Assembly (NCBI RefSeq): GCF_009928415.1
Contig: NZ_JAABNN010000008.1
Span: 62,001-126,000, forward strand
DNA: 64,000 bases
Direction of reading: 5' to 3'
DNA from: Bacillus sp. USDA818B3_A
GTDB taxonomy: Bacteria > Bacillota > Bacilli > Bacillales > Cytobacillaceae
Shown here piece after piece: positions 54,862 through 63,531 of the stretch. Position 1 is the first letter of the stretch. Every line of letters begins with the position of its first letter. The translations under genes were made by a program, and so were the position numbers. The notes beneath the pieces were generated by a model. It ran no database searches, was not told where the DNA came from, and saw nothing but the letters and a program-made list of their open reading frames with translations.

Positions 54862-55125
54862 TTAATGAGTCTCTATTATCATGGAATTCTGAAGCTGCTG
54901 AATTTGGAGTCTCATTCGATGGAGCTGTTCCCGCTGCTGCGAGTTTGCACTATGGGCCATTTTAGAAATATCATTATAGGTTTCCTCAAGCTGCTGCAGT
55001 GCATTTGTATAACCGTCGTCATTATACTGCTCTTGAAGGTTGCTTTCCTTGTATTGCTCCTCTGCAAAGCGGATTGTGTCCTCAACTTGCTGCATTAAAT
55101 TATCCATTGAGTCGCGAGTAGCCAT
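54862..55125 (-). CDS. ytzC: YtzC, DUF2524 family protein
   Basis: The 87-residue protein matches YtzC: MATRDSMDNLMQQVEDTIRFAEEQY, then YNDDGYTNALQQLEETYNDI and a Gln/Arg-rich helical end. It looks like a short helical bundle or coiled coil. The function is unknown. The ATG follows GAGGGGGGTTC. It is divergent from ytqA and followed closely by the 58-residue gene. Confidence 0.9.
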   Translation of the reverse strand: MATRDSMDNLMQQVEDTIRFAEEQYKESNLQEQYNDDGYTNALQQLEETYNDISKMAHSANSQQREQLHRMRLQIQQLQNSMIIETH

Positions 55126-55317
55126 CTAAGAACCCCCCTCATTGTTTGAAGCACACGCTTCATATCTTATTTTGTTCTCCAATCCTTTTCCTAAACACAA
55201 GAAGAGGTCGATAATTATTACCAGCATGGCTAGTGACAATTGTAATTGGATATCAAATGACTTCATGTTAAAATTGTGGTTATGACTTCTTCAACATTAA
55301 CAAAGGAGGTTTTCTGA

Positions 55318-56283
55318 ATGCTTCAGACAAAACCTTTTCCATATGCGACAGACGATAAACGGTACCATACATGGAATTATCACCTTAAAAACCATTTCGG
55401 CCATAAAGTATTTAAAGTGGCCTTAGATGGCGGCTTCGACTGCCCAAACCGAGACGGTACAGTGGCTCATGGCGGCTGTACATTTTGCAGTGCGGCGGGG
55501 TCAGGGGACTTTGCTGGTAACCGAGCAGAGTCATTGGAAACACAATTTAATGATATTAAACAAAAAATGCATACGAAATGGAAAGACGGCAAATATATGG
55601 CCTATTTTCAGGCATTCACGAATACACATGCCCCTGTGGAAGTTCTTAGAGAAAAATTCGAAACCGTCCTAAAACAAGAAGGGGTTGTTGGTTTATCTAT
55701 TGCTACCCGTCCCGATTGCCTGCCTGATGACGTAGTCGAATATTTAGCGGAGTTAAACAAACGAACATATCTATGGGTTGAACTTGGGCTGCAAACCGTT
55801 CATGAACGGACTGCCTTACTCATTAACCGTGCTCATGATTTTCAATGCTATGTCGATGGTGTTAACAAGTTACGTAAACACGGGATCCGTATCTGTTCCC
55901 ACATCATCAATGGCCTGCCGCTTGAATCTTATGACATGATGATGGAAACAGCGCGTGAGGTAGCCAAATTAGATGTTCAAGGGATTAAAATCCATTTATT
56001 GCACTTATTAAAAGGCACCCCAATGGTAAAACAATATGAAAAAGGAATGCTTGAATTTCTTTCACAAGAGAACTATATAAATTTAGTATGCGACCAATTA
56101 GAAATTTTACCGCCAGAAATGATTATCCATCGCATTACAGGGGACGGACCAATCAATTTAATGGTGGGCCCAATGTGGAGCGTGAATAAATGGGAAGTGC
56201 TAAATTCGATTGATGCCGAATTGAAGCGAAGAAACAGTTGGCAAGGGAAATTTTATGAGCAAAATGCGGGGAATTTATCATGA
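55318..56283 (+). CDS. ytqA: YtqA (MnmL), radical SAM protein of tRNA wobble uridine modification
   Basis: The 321-residue radical SAM protein has the family's unusual cysteine spacing in FDCPNRDGTVAHGGCTFC (about residues 40-57), which binds the 4Fe-4S cluster, and LSIATRPDCLPDDVVEYL. It belongs to the TIGR01212 group. Recent work links YtqA to the conversion at C5 of U34 in tRNA that feeds the methyltransferase YtqB; that assignment is from memory and less certain than the family. The ATG follows AAAGGAGGTTTTCTGA. Its stop overlaps the ytqB start as ATGA. Confidence 0.92.
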   Translation: MLQTKPFPYATDDKRYHTWNYHLKNHFGHKVFKVALDGGFDCPNRDGTVAHGGCTFCSAAGSGDFAGNRAESLETQFNDIKQKMHTKWKDGKYMAYFQAFTNTHAPVEVLREKFETVLKQEGVVGLSIATRPDCLPDDVVEYLAELNKRTYLWVELGLQTVHERTALLINRAHDFQCYVDGVNKLRKHGIRICSHIINGLPLESYDMMMETAREVAKLDVQGIKIHLLHLLKGTPMVKQYEKGMLEFLSQENYINLVCDQLEILPPEMIIHRITGDGPINLMVGPMWSVNKWEVLNSIDAELKRRNSWQGKFYEQNAGNLS

Positions 56284-56852
56284 AAATGGAACGAATTCTC
56301 CCCTTTGCAAAAACCTTACTTAAAAATGCCATTAGCCCCGGAGATATTGTAGTTGATGCCACGTTAGGGAATGGACATGACACTTTATTTTTAGCAGATT
56401 TAGTTGGGGAAACAGGAAAGGTTTATGGGTTCGATGTACAGCAAGAAGCCATTGAGGCAACTAAGAAACGATTAATCGAGAATCACCTGCTAGACCGAGT
56501 AACGATTTTCCATGCCGGCCACGAACATGTTTCTGTCAAGATACCTGATGTGGAAAATGGGAAAATTACTGGGGCTATTTTTAATCTTGGCTATTTACCC
56601 GGCGGTGACAAAAGCATTGTCACTCATTCTGAGTCAACCATTGCTGCTATAGAACAGTTATTGGCGATCATGGCTCCCAAAGGAATAATCGTCCTTGTTA
56701 TTTATCACGGTCATGAACAAGGAGCAGTCGAACGAGATGACTTGCTAGAATACTGTCAAAAACTCGATCAAAAAAAAGCCCATGTTCTTAGATACCAATT
56801 TATTAACCAGCAAAATAACCCGCCATTCATCCTTGCCATTGAAAAAAGATAA
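56280..56852 (+). CDS. ytqB: YtqB (MnmM), class I SAM-dependent tRNA methyltransferase
   Basis: The 190-residue Rossmann-fold methyltransferase has the SAM motif VVDATLGNGHDTLFLADLVG (about 22-41), the acidic residue in VYGFDVQ, and the block FNLGYLPGGDKSIVTH (about 100-115), which replaces the usual motif IV. YtqB of B. subtilis was reported as MnmM, which methylates nm5U to mnm5U at the wobble position of tRNA. Its start lies in the ytqA stop, so the two enzymes are co-translated, in line with consecutive steps. Confidence 0.92.
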   Translation: MKMERILPFAKTLLKNAISPGDIVVDATLGNGHDTLFLADLVGETGKVYGFDVQQEAIEATKKRLIENHLLDRVTIFHAGHEHVSVKIPDVENGKITGAIFNLGYLPGGDKSIVTHSESTIAAIEQLLAIMAPKGIIVLVIYHGHEQGAVERDDLLEYCQKLDQKKAHVLRYQFINQQNNPPFILAIEKR

Positions 56853-56876
56853 AACCAGGCCGAGCCTGGTTTTTTA
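56849..56876. terminator. bidirectional terminator between ytqB and ytpB
   Basis: AAAACCAGGC and GCCTGGTTTT form a perfect stem around CGA (56851-56860 with 56864-56873) with T/A runs on both strands. It touches both stop codons. Confidence 0.92.
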
Positions 56877-57965
56877 CTTTGTTATCGATCGTGTGATAAA
56901 TGCTGGAACCGATTTTTGCAAGGAACGATAAGCTAGTCCATTAAAATAAAAGAAATAACTAATCCATCCACCTGATTTAATAATTCCTCTAGCTAATTTT
57001 CGCACATTTTTCTGTTTACGAACCTTTGCATCTGATAAATAAATACCTAATAAACCGCGATTAATAAGCTGATGGAATCTTTTGTGCGGCAAAAATTCAG
57101 TATGCCGGTCAGCTTCAGTGACAAAATGCTTTAACCGTTTAAAAAGCTTTTCCTCACTTTTATAATAGGTGCAAAAATTCAAGTCACCGCCGATAATATC
57201 TTCCTCTTGATCAATAAAATAATCTAAAAGGATATGTAAGCCTTGAATATAAGGAAAGTAACCCTCCCTAATGTTTCTTGCATCCTCTAATTGAAAATCC
57301 ACACGCATCGCATACGAAACTAAGCAAAAGATGCCTAAGGTGGAACCGGAACAGGCCGAAAATTCATACCACTCCATCTCAGGAAGGTTTTCTTGATATC
57401 TGTTAAACCAATTTTTTAAACGTGGTACTCTCTCTTCCTTCACCACATGTTTATGAATTTGTAAATCACAGTAATAACGACAGAGTTCTTGAAGGTAATC
57501 TTCGATTAGATGATAATTTTCTACTTCCCTTAAAACGGTACGGCATGTTTGGGATAAGTCATGTAAATACCCGTCATCCTCCTGGTCTTCCCGGAGTTGA
57601 TAGTAATTTTTCTCTTCAGCCTCTAACAACAGTGCATCCGACATGGATTCATGCAGAAATGCAAAATCATTGGGATCTAGTGACGTACTGCGATCACAAA
57701 GATTATCCAAGTAATCACTGATGGTTTGATAGGCAACAATAAATTTCACCGCTTTTTTATAATCTTCCCCGGCAGCGAGCGCGAGAATGGCTCCGCCTTC
57801 GCAATGGAAGGTTTTATGTTCGATACTGGCAAGCGCCTGATTCCTTAATTCTGGATTAGGAATCCTTTCAGCCCGGCTTCTCCAATAAGCCAATTCTTCG
57901 TGAACTGCAGGAAGGATTTTGCGGTAGACCCTTGACATAAGGGTGATTGGCATCATGGAAAACAT
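56874..57965 (-). CDS. ytpB: YtpB, tetraprenyl-beta-curcumene synthase
   Basis: YtpB is a class IB terpene synthase that cyclises C35 heptaprenyl diphosphate to tetraprenyl-beta-curcumene, a precursor of the sesquarterpenes of Bacillus spores. The 363-residue all-helical protein shows the family's DYLDNLCDRST segment (about 84-94), an Asp-rich region that should bind Mg-diphosphate, and YFIDQEEDIIGGDLNF near 250. The ATG at 57965 is given; one at 57953 is also in frame and better spaced from AAAGGTAG. It follows ytpA by 9 bases. Confidence 0.92.
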   Translation of the reverse strand: MFSMMPITLMSRVYRKILPAVHEELAYWRSRAERIPNPELRNQALASIEHKTFHCEGGAILALAAGEDYKKAVKFIVAYQTISDYLDNLCDRSTSLDPNDFAFLHESMSDALLLEAEEKNYYQLREDQEDDGYLHDLSQTCRTVLREVENYHLIEDYLQELCRYYCDLQIHKHVVKEERVPRLKNWFNRYQENLPEMEWYEFSACSGSTLGIFCLVSYAMRVDFQLEDARNIREGYFPYIQGLHILLDYFIDQEEDIIGGDLNFCTYYKSEEKLFKRLKHFVTEADRHTEFLPHKRFHQLINRGLLGIYLSDAKVRKQKNVRKLARGIIKSGGWISYFFYFNGLAYRSLQKSVPAFITRSITK

Positions 57966-57974
57966 CTACCTTTC

Positions 57975-58778
57975 TTATACAATATACCCAATAGCTTTTA
58001 ATTGACTATAAACAAAATCCTTAGCATATTCAAATACTTCTTCCCGCTCAGGTTCATTGAAAATTTCATGATAGCACTTTGGCCATTCTTTAAACCTTTT
58101 CTCTGATAATGGAACATGATTAAACCATTCCTTCACGGTCGCTTTATTAACAATTTTATCGTCCCCGCCCTGCATGACGAGCATCGGGAGGTCCTGTGTA
58201 TCTTCTAGATTTTCAAATGCCTCTTTAATAGCTCCCACAAGTTCACGATACCAGCGAATGGATATTTTCGTCACGTAAAGTGTATCATTAGCATCCGCTT
58301 CACGGACATCTTCGTTTTTCGTGGCCATTTGCACGGTCAAACCAGAATTCATTCTAAGGGATGGATACACCACATTTAATACATGTGATAAGCCGTTTAA
58401 AAATTTAGATGGAGCCGAAACCAGGCCCAAACATGGTGAGGAAAGGATCACCCCTGCAACATTCAATTGTTCTTCCTGTAATAAACGAATGGAAATCAAG
58501 CCGCCCATGCTGTGACCTAATAAAAACACTGGAAGGTTATACTGATAGGCTGTCTGCACCCAGTCCTTTACCTCGATAATGTACTCATCAAAGGAATCGA
58601 TATGGCCGCGGCGGGACCTTGTCGTCATCCCCTGCCCTGGAAGGTCGCCCATGATAACATGGAAACCAGCTAAACGCCACATTTCAATCAGCCATCCGTA
58701 CCGGCCATGATGTTCCATTGCACCATGCACCATGACAATTACTGCTTTTGCCTCCCCTTCTGCTTCCCATTTCCACAT
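57975..58778 (-). CDS. ytpA: YtpA, alpha/beta-hydrolase (lysophospholipase-like)
   Basis: The 267-residue protein is a serine hydrolase of the monoacylglycerol lipase type. The nucleophile elbow is GHSMGG (about residues 88-93), the oxyanion region is VMVHGAMEHHGRYG (about 15-28), the acid is in MQGGDDKIVNK (about 210-220), and the catalytic His is in CYHEIFNEPE near 240. B. subtilis YtpA is needed for the phospholipid antibiotic bacilysocin. The ATG follows AAGGGGGACGACTT. It is the first gene of ytpA-ytpB. Confidence 0.93.
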   Translation of the reverse strand: MWKWEAEGEAKAVIVMVHGAMEHHGRYGWLIEMWRLAGFHVIMGDLPGQGMTTRSRRGHIDSFDEYIIEVKDWVQTAYQYNLPVFLLGHSMGGLISIRLLQEEQLNVAGVILSSPCLGLVSAPSKFLNGLSHVLNVVYPSLRMNSGLTVQMATKNEDVREADANDTLYVTKISIRWYRELVGAIKEAFENLEDTQDLPMLVMQGGDDKIVNKATVKEWFNHVPLSEKRFKEWPKCYHEIFNEPEREEVFEYAKDFVYSQLKAIGYIV

Positions 58779-58905
58779 AAGTCGTCCCCCTTGAGAAAAA
58801 TTGCTTGTTTAATTATAAGTAATTTTCATAACAAAATTTATTTTTTGAAAATCTCTTAGATTATTCGTTAAAATAGACTTATCATATACAAAGGAGCGAA
58901 TCTGA

Positions 58906-59418
58906 ATGATCTACCCTTATAAAGATAAATATCCGTTAATTGCTGAGACTGCTTTTATTGCCGATTATGTTACCATTACAGGTGATGTTGAAATTGGCGA
59001 GCAGTCGAGTGTCTGGTTTAACACAGTTATTCGAGGCGATGTAGCCCCAACAAAAATAGGTAATAAGGTTAATATACAGGATAACTCTATCTTACACCAA
59101 AGTCCTAATAACCCGCTAATTTTAGAAGATGACGTGACGATCGGACACCAAGTCATACTTCATAGCTGTATTGTTAGGAAAGGGGCTTTGGTAGGCATGG
59201 GATCGATTATTCTCGATCAAGCAGAGATTGGTGAGGGTGCCTTTATTGGAGCCGGAAGCCTTGTGCCTCAAGGAAAAAAAATCCCTCCTAATACCTTAGC
59301 ATTTGGCAGACCAGCAAAAGTTATTAGAGAATTAACAGACGAAGACAAAAAAGAAATGAAACGTATTTATACAGAATATGCCGAGAAAGGGCAGTATTAT
59401 AAGTCATTACAATCATAA
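58906..59418 (+). CDS. ytoA: YtoA, gamma-carbonic-anhydrase-like hexapeptide-repeat protein
   Basis: The 170-residue protein is a left-handed beta-helix with hexapeptide repeats (YVTITGDVEIGEQSSVWFNTVIRGD, about 21-45). Metal-ligand histidines are seen in ILHQSPNNP (near 62-70) and TIGHQVILHSC (near 80-90), as in gamma-class carbonic anhydrases. Many such proteins lack proven activity. The ATG follows AAAGGAGCGAATCTGA. It is a single gene, convergent with asnB over a shared terminator. Confidence 0.92.
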   Translation: MIYPYKDKYPLIAETAFIADYVTITGDVEIGEQSSVWFNTVIRGDVAPTKIGNKVNIQDNSILHQSPNNPLILEDDVTIGHQVILHSCIVRKGALVGMGSIILDQAEIGEGAFIGAGSLVPQGKKIPPNTLAFGRPAKVIRELTDEDKKEMKRIYTEYAEKGQYYKSLQS

Positions 59419-59423
59419 AATTA

Positions 59424-59458
59424 ACAAAAGCACCCAAAATTGATGGGTGCTTTTTGCT
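59424..59458. terminator. bidirectional terminator between ytoA and asnB
   Basis: AAAGCACCCA and TGGGTGCTTT form a perfect 10-bp stem with a 7-base loop and T/A runs on both sides. Confidence 0.92.
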
Positions 59459-59459
59459 A

Positions 59460-61364
59460 TTAATGCTTCAATGATTGTAATTCTTTTTGCATTGCATAAT
59501 CACGCTGAAAAGTGTAGACATTTTCCACATAGACTTGATGCCATACCATAAACATAAGAACAGTCCAGATCTTCCGGCTGTTATCAGCCTTGCCTTGACA
59601 GTGATCTTCAAGTAAGCCCAAGACATAAGATTTGTTGATTAGATGCTCCGTGTTGCTTTCACGGATAATCTTTTTCGCCCATTCATTCATTTCATTCTTC
59701 AACCAATGACGAATCGGTACAGGGAATCCTAACTTTTTGCGGTTAAGCACATGCTCTGGCACTACGCCTTCCGCTGCTTTACGTAAAATATATTTCGTTG
59801 TACCATTAGCTGTTTTTAAGCTGGTTGGAATTTTTGAAGCAACCTCAAACACTTCTTTATCCAGGAATGGCACCCTAAGTTCTAGTGAATGAGCCATTGT
59901 TACCCTATCCGCTTTCAGTAGAATATCTCCGCGCATCCAGGTGTGGATATCAATATACTGCATCCGGTCAACCGGGTCATAACCTCTTGATTCCTGGTAA
60001 AGCGGGTTGGTAACATCCAAATAATTTAGACCTTCACGGTAGACATTTAATAAATCGCGCTTTTCTGCTTCAGTGAACATCTTGGCATTGCCGATATAAC
60101 GTTCTTCCATTGGAGTTACGCCGCGTTCAATAAAGCTTTTCCCTTTCATTCCTTCAGGCATCATTCCGGCAATACCTCTTAATAACACTTTACCAACCCT
60201 CGGTATTTTATTAAAAACCTCTAACGATTGAGGCTCGCGGTAGATATTATAACCGCCGAATAATTCATCGGCTCCTTCACCTGAAAGAACTACGGTAACA
60301 TGTTTACGTGCTTCTCTTGCAACAAAATAAAGCGGAACACAGGCTGGGTCAGCGAGTGGATCATCCATATGCCACATGATTTTAGGAATTTCATTCATAT
60401 ATTCTTCAGGTGAAATGATGTAACTGATGTTTTCAACACCAAGCTTTTCAGCAGTTTCTTTCGCCACATCGATTTCACTGAATCCATTGTGTTCAAAACC
60501 AACAGAGAATGTCTTAATCGCAGGATGAAATTCTTTTGCAATCGAAGCAATAATAGAGGAATCAATTCCCCCGGACAAGAAAGACCCTACAGGAACGTCA
60601 CTGCGCATATGCTTTTCAACAGAGTCAAATAATACATCGCGGATTTCTTTTGTAAAATCAGCTTCTGTTTTCTGAACAGGCTTAAAATGGGCCTTCCAAT
60701 ATTTTTTCATGACCATTGGAGATCCAATTTTCTTTGTAAAATAGTGGCCTGGCTCTAACTTCTTTATTCCCTCTGAAAGAGTATCCGGTTCAGGAACGAA
60801 TTGATAAGTCAAATAATGCTGCAGGGCATCATAGTTAAGAACATCATTTTCTAAAGCCAACAGTATGCTTTTCTTCTCTGACGCAAAAAAGGTTCTCCCT
60901 CCATCCTCTAAATAAAAGAATGGTTTGATCCCAAACGGATCACGAGCTCCATAAAGGGTTTGTTCCTGCTTATCCCAGATGACGAAACCAAACATTCCGC
61001 GCAGCTTTTCTACCGCTTTTTCTTTTAAATGGCTATATAGAGCAATGATAACTTCTGTATCCGAGCTTGTTGCAAATGACAGTCCTTCCTTCAACAACTC
61101 TTCACGAAGTTCCACATAGTTATAAATTTCACCATTAAAGATAATCCAGTAACGCTCATTCTCATACGTAAGCGGCTGGTGACCGCTCTCGATATCGATA
61201 ATACTCAAACGACGGAAGCCAAATTGAATATGGTCATCGTAATAAAAACCATCATCATCCGGCCCGCGATGGGTAATTAAATCGTTCATATTTTTAAATA
61301 GTTGTTTTTGTTCATCACTATAGTTTTGTGTTTTGTCGTGTACACAACCGATAAAACCACACAT
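59460..61364 (-). CDS. asnB: asparagine synthetase (glutamine-hydrolysing)
   Basis: AsnB makes asparagine from aspartate, ATP and glutamine. The 634-residue protein begins MCGFIGCVHD, so the amidotransferase nucleophile Cys2 is exposed once Met is removed; the ATG at 61364, after GTGAGGTACATA, is therefore the start and not the frame's first Met four codons upstream. The glutaminase domain covers about 1-210 (THRGPDDDGFY, FNGEIYNY). The synthetase domain carries the P-loop SFLSGGIDSSI near 260. No T-box was seen in the 298 bases between it and metK. Confidence 0.96.
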   Translation of the reverse strand: MCGFIGCVHDKTQNYSDEQKQLFKNMNDLITHRGPDDDGFYYDDHIQFGFRRLSIIDIESGHQPLTYENERYWIIFNGEIYNYVELREELLKEGLSFATSSDTEVIIALYSHLKEKAVEKLRGMFGFVIWDKQEQTLYGARDPFGIKPFFYLEDGGRTFFASEKKSILLALENDVLNYDALQHYLTYQFVPEPDTLSEGIKKLEPGHYFTKKIGSPMVMKKYWKAHFKPVQKTEADFTKEIRDVLFDSVEKHMRSDVPVGSFLSGGIDSSIIASIAKEFHPAIKTFSVGFEHNGFSEIDVAKETAEKLGVENISYIISPEEYMNEIPKIMWHMDDPLADPACVPLYFVAREARKHVTVVLSGEGADELFGGYNIYREPQSLEVFNKIPRVGKVLLRGIAGMMPEGMKGKSFIERGVTPMEERYIGNAKMFTEAEKRDLLNVYREGLNYLDVTNPLYQESRGYDPVDRMQYIDIHTWMRGDILLKADRVTMAHSLELRVPFLDKEVFEVASKIPTSLKTANGTTKYILRKAAEGVVPEHVLNRKKLGFPVPIRHWLKNEMNEWAKKIIRESNTEHLINKSYVLGLLEDHCQGKADNSRKIWTVLMFMVWHQVYVENVYTFQRDYAMQKELQSLKH

Positions 61365-61617
61365 TATGTACCTCACCTACTCCAATTCATATTAAACGTC
61401 TTCTAAAAAACATCTCTCTTATACTACCACTATTATAAAAAAAATGGCACTGTGAACATAAGGAAAATTTCAAACACTCACAGGACTCTTCTATCTTGTT
61501 CGTCAAAGCGCGTGTAACTGCTGACAAACTAAGCAATCACCAAAGTTTATCACGTTTGATCTGTATCGCCAAGATATCCTTCATTTTTCACTTCTTTGTA
61601 CCTATCTAAACAGACGA

Positions 61618-61662
61618 AAATAGAAAAAGGGAGTTACAGTCAGAATGCAACTCCCTTTTTTC
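61618..61662 (-). terminator. metK terminator
   Basis: Reading leftward, AAAAAGGGAGTTGC and GTAACTCCCTTTTT form a stem with a 9-base loop, ending in TTTTTCTATTTT directly after the metK stop. The remaining 250 bases to asnB hold a possible TATAAT on the minus strand (61432-61437) and nothing else recognised. Confidence 0.9.
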
Positions 61663-62862
61663 TTATAGATTAGCCTGCTGGCGCAGTGCTTCCGCTTTGT
61701 CGGTAAGCTCCCAAGGCAGCTCGACATCTGTACGTCCAAAATGGCCGTATGCAGCGGTTTTTTTGTAGATTGGCCGGCGCAAGTCAAGCATGTTAATGAT
61801 ACCAGCAGGGCGCAGATCAAAGTTTTGTTCTACTAGGCCTACTAATGCATCTTCATTTAACTTGCCTGTACCAAACGTATCGATTGAGATGGAAACAGGT
61901 CTCGCAACACCTATTGCATAGGCAAGCTGCACTTCCACTTTTTCAGCAAGGCCGGCAGCAACGATATTTTTTGCTACATAACGTGCAGCATAGGCAGCGG
62001 AGCGGTCAACCTTTGTAGGATCCTTACCGGAGAATGCCCCGCCTCCATGACGAGCATACCCGCCGTATGTATCTACAATGATTTTACGGCCTGTAAGACC
62101 TGCATCCCCCTGTGGACCTCCGATAACGAAACGGCCTGTCGGGTTAATAAAATACTTTGTGTTTTCATCAATTAATTCTTTTGGAACTACAGGATTAATG
62201 ACATATTCTTTAACGTTACGCTGGATTTGCTCGAGTGAAATTTCAGGATGATGCTGTGTAGAAATAACAATTGTATCAATACGTACAGGCTTATCGTTCT
62301 CATCGTATTCAACCGTTACTTGTGTCTTTCCATCCGGACGCAGGTAAGGAAGGATATCCTCTTTACGTACTTCAGTTAAACGTCGTGCAAGTTTATGCGC
62401 TAATGAAATCGGAAGCGGCATAAGCTCTTTGGTTTCATTACAAGCAAAACCAAACATTAAACCTTGGTCGCCTGCACCAATGGCTTCAATTTGCTCATCT
62501 GACATTTGGCCTTCACGAGCCTCAAGGGCCTGGTCAACACCCATTGCAATATCAGGAGATTGCTCATCAATGGAAGTTAATACGGCACAGGTTTCAGAAT
62601 CAAAACCATATTTGGCCCGATTATAACCGATTTCCTTAATTGTTTCACGAACAATCTTAGGGATATCGACATAGGTGGATGTGGTGATTTCTCCTGCTAC
62701 AAGAACTAATCCTGTGGTTACTGATGTTTCAGCAGCAACACGAGCATTAGCATCTTTAGCTAAAATAGCATCTAGTATAGAATCAGAAATTTGGTCACAG
62801 ATCTTGTCAGGATGACCTTCAGTAACTGACTCAGAAGTAAACAAACGACGTTTTGTTGACAT
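61663..62862 (-). CDS. metK: S-adenosylmethionine synthetase
   Basis: MetK makes SAM from methionine and ATP. The 399-residue protein has the signature hexapeptide region [15 protein letters not shown] (about 118-132), the N-terminal [20 protein letters not shown], and [23 protein letters not shown] (about 261-283), which is the P-loop-like motif. The ATG follows AAGGAGGAATTCAG. It is under a SAM-I riboswitch whose terminator ends 235 bases upstream, so SAM should limit its own synthesis. Confidence 0.97.
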   Translation of the reverse strand: MSTKRRLFTSESVTEGHPDKICDQISDSILDAILAKDANARVAAETSVTTGLVLVAGEITTSTYVDIPKIVRETIKEIGYNRAKYGFDSETCAVLTSIDEQSPDIAMGVDQALEAREGQMSDEQIEAIGAGDQGLMFGFACNETKELMPLPISLAHKLARRLTEVRKEDILPYLRPDGKTQVTVEYDENDKPVRIDTIVISTQHHPEISLEQIQRNVKEYVINPVVPKELIDENTKYFINPTGRFVIGGPQGDAGLTGRKIIVDTYGGYARHGGGAFSGKDPTKVDRSAAYAARYVAKNIVAAGLAEKVEVQLAYAIGVARPVSISIDTFGTGKLNEDALVGLVEQNFDLRPAGIINMLDLRRPIYKKTAAYGHFGRTDVELPWELTDKAEALRQQANL

Positions 62863-63096
62863 CTGAATTCCTCCTTATTATGGATAACGTGAGGTTTAGC
62901 TGTGTGGGTTATGTATACCTTGGGCGTTTAACCTCGGGTTGATACGGAACTCATTCCCTTAGTAGTATGAAATAAACATAGGATTATTATTAAAGAAATG
63001 TACTGCCTAGTTACTGATTCAGCATTTTCTCCTAATCCCCTTGAAATTATACGATGGAATAAATGTACGATTATGCAGCTGGCACGTAAAGACAAC

Positions 63097-63131
63097 AAAA
63101 AAACCTTTCCATCATATGAGGAAAGGTTTAT
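63097..63131 (-). terminator. SAM-riboswitch-controlled terminator of metK
   Basis: Reading leftward, AAACCTTTCC and GGAAAGGTTT form a 10-bp stem around a 10-base loop followed by TTTTTGTTG. It lies between the S-box aptamer and metK. Confidence 0.9.
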
Positions 63132-63285
63132 AAGCAAAAATTTGCGCGCCTTTCACTCTTATCGTTCAAGGCCAAGCCTTGCCTCAGGTTAGCACCTTTG
63201 CCCGAAAAAAGGAATCCTTCTTCGTTTGCAGGTTGCTGGGTTTCATAGGGCCTGTCCCTCCACCAGCTCGGGATAAGAGAGTATC
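63132..63285 (-). promoter_or_regulatory. SAM-I riboswitch (S-box leader) of metK
   Basis: The minus strand shows the S-box core: CTCTTATCCCGAGCTGGTGG, then AGGGACAGGCCCTATGAAACCC and GCAACC, followed by a variable P3 arm and a closing GATAAGAG arm near 63156-63163. P1 pairs 63155-63163 with 63272-63281. SAM binding should favour the terminator at 63097-63131. Confidence 0.95.
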
Positions 63286-63298
63286 CGTTCAAGGGTAA

Positions 63299-63328
63299 AT
63301 CATAACCTACTCTTCCGAATATTGTCAA
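63299..63328 (-). promoter_or_regulatory. metK promoter
   Basis: Reading leftward, a perfect TTGACA (63323-63328) is 18 bases from TATGAT (63299-63304), just upstream of the SAM-I aptamer. Confidence 0.72.
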
Positions 63329-63467
63329 CGAATTTATATCATTTTCCCTAAAAAGAGTAAAATGGAACTTTTGCTGTTTTTATGTTTATTCATTTTTTAA
63401 TCCGTTATGCCTTTATCATTTTTTAACCTGAAAGGGATAAATATTCACAAAATTTCAATTATTAGTA

Positions 63468-63495
63468 TAGACTATTAAAACAAATGTGTTATACT
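63468..63495 (+). promoter_or_regulatory. pckA promoter with CcpN-like box
   Basis: A -35 TAGACT (63468-63473) and -10 TATACT (63490-63495) are 16 bases apart. TGTGTTATACT (63485-63495), covering the -10, fits every position of the CcpN consensus TRTGHYATAYW as I remember it. CcpN represses gluconeogenic genes such as pckA in B. subtilis. Confidence 0.6.
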
Positions 63496-63531
63496 ATTTT
63501 TAATTATCTCGATAAAGGAAGGTTTCAGACA

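Noticed and set aside
61365..61620. T-box leader upstream of asnB
   Set aside because: No GGTGGTACCGCG-type sequence or terminator is present on the minus strand in this gap.
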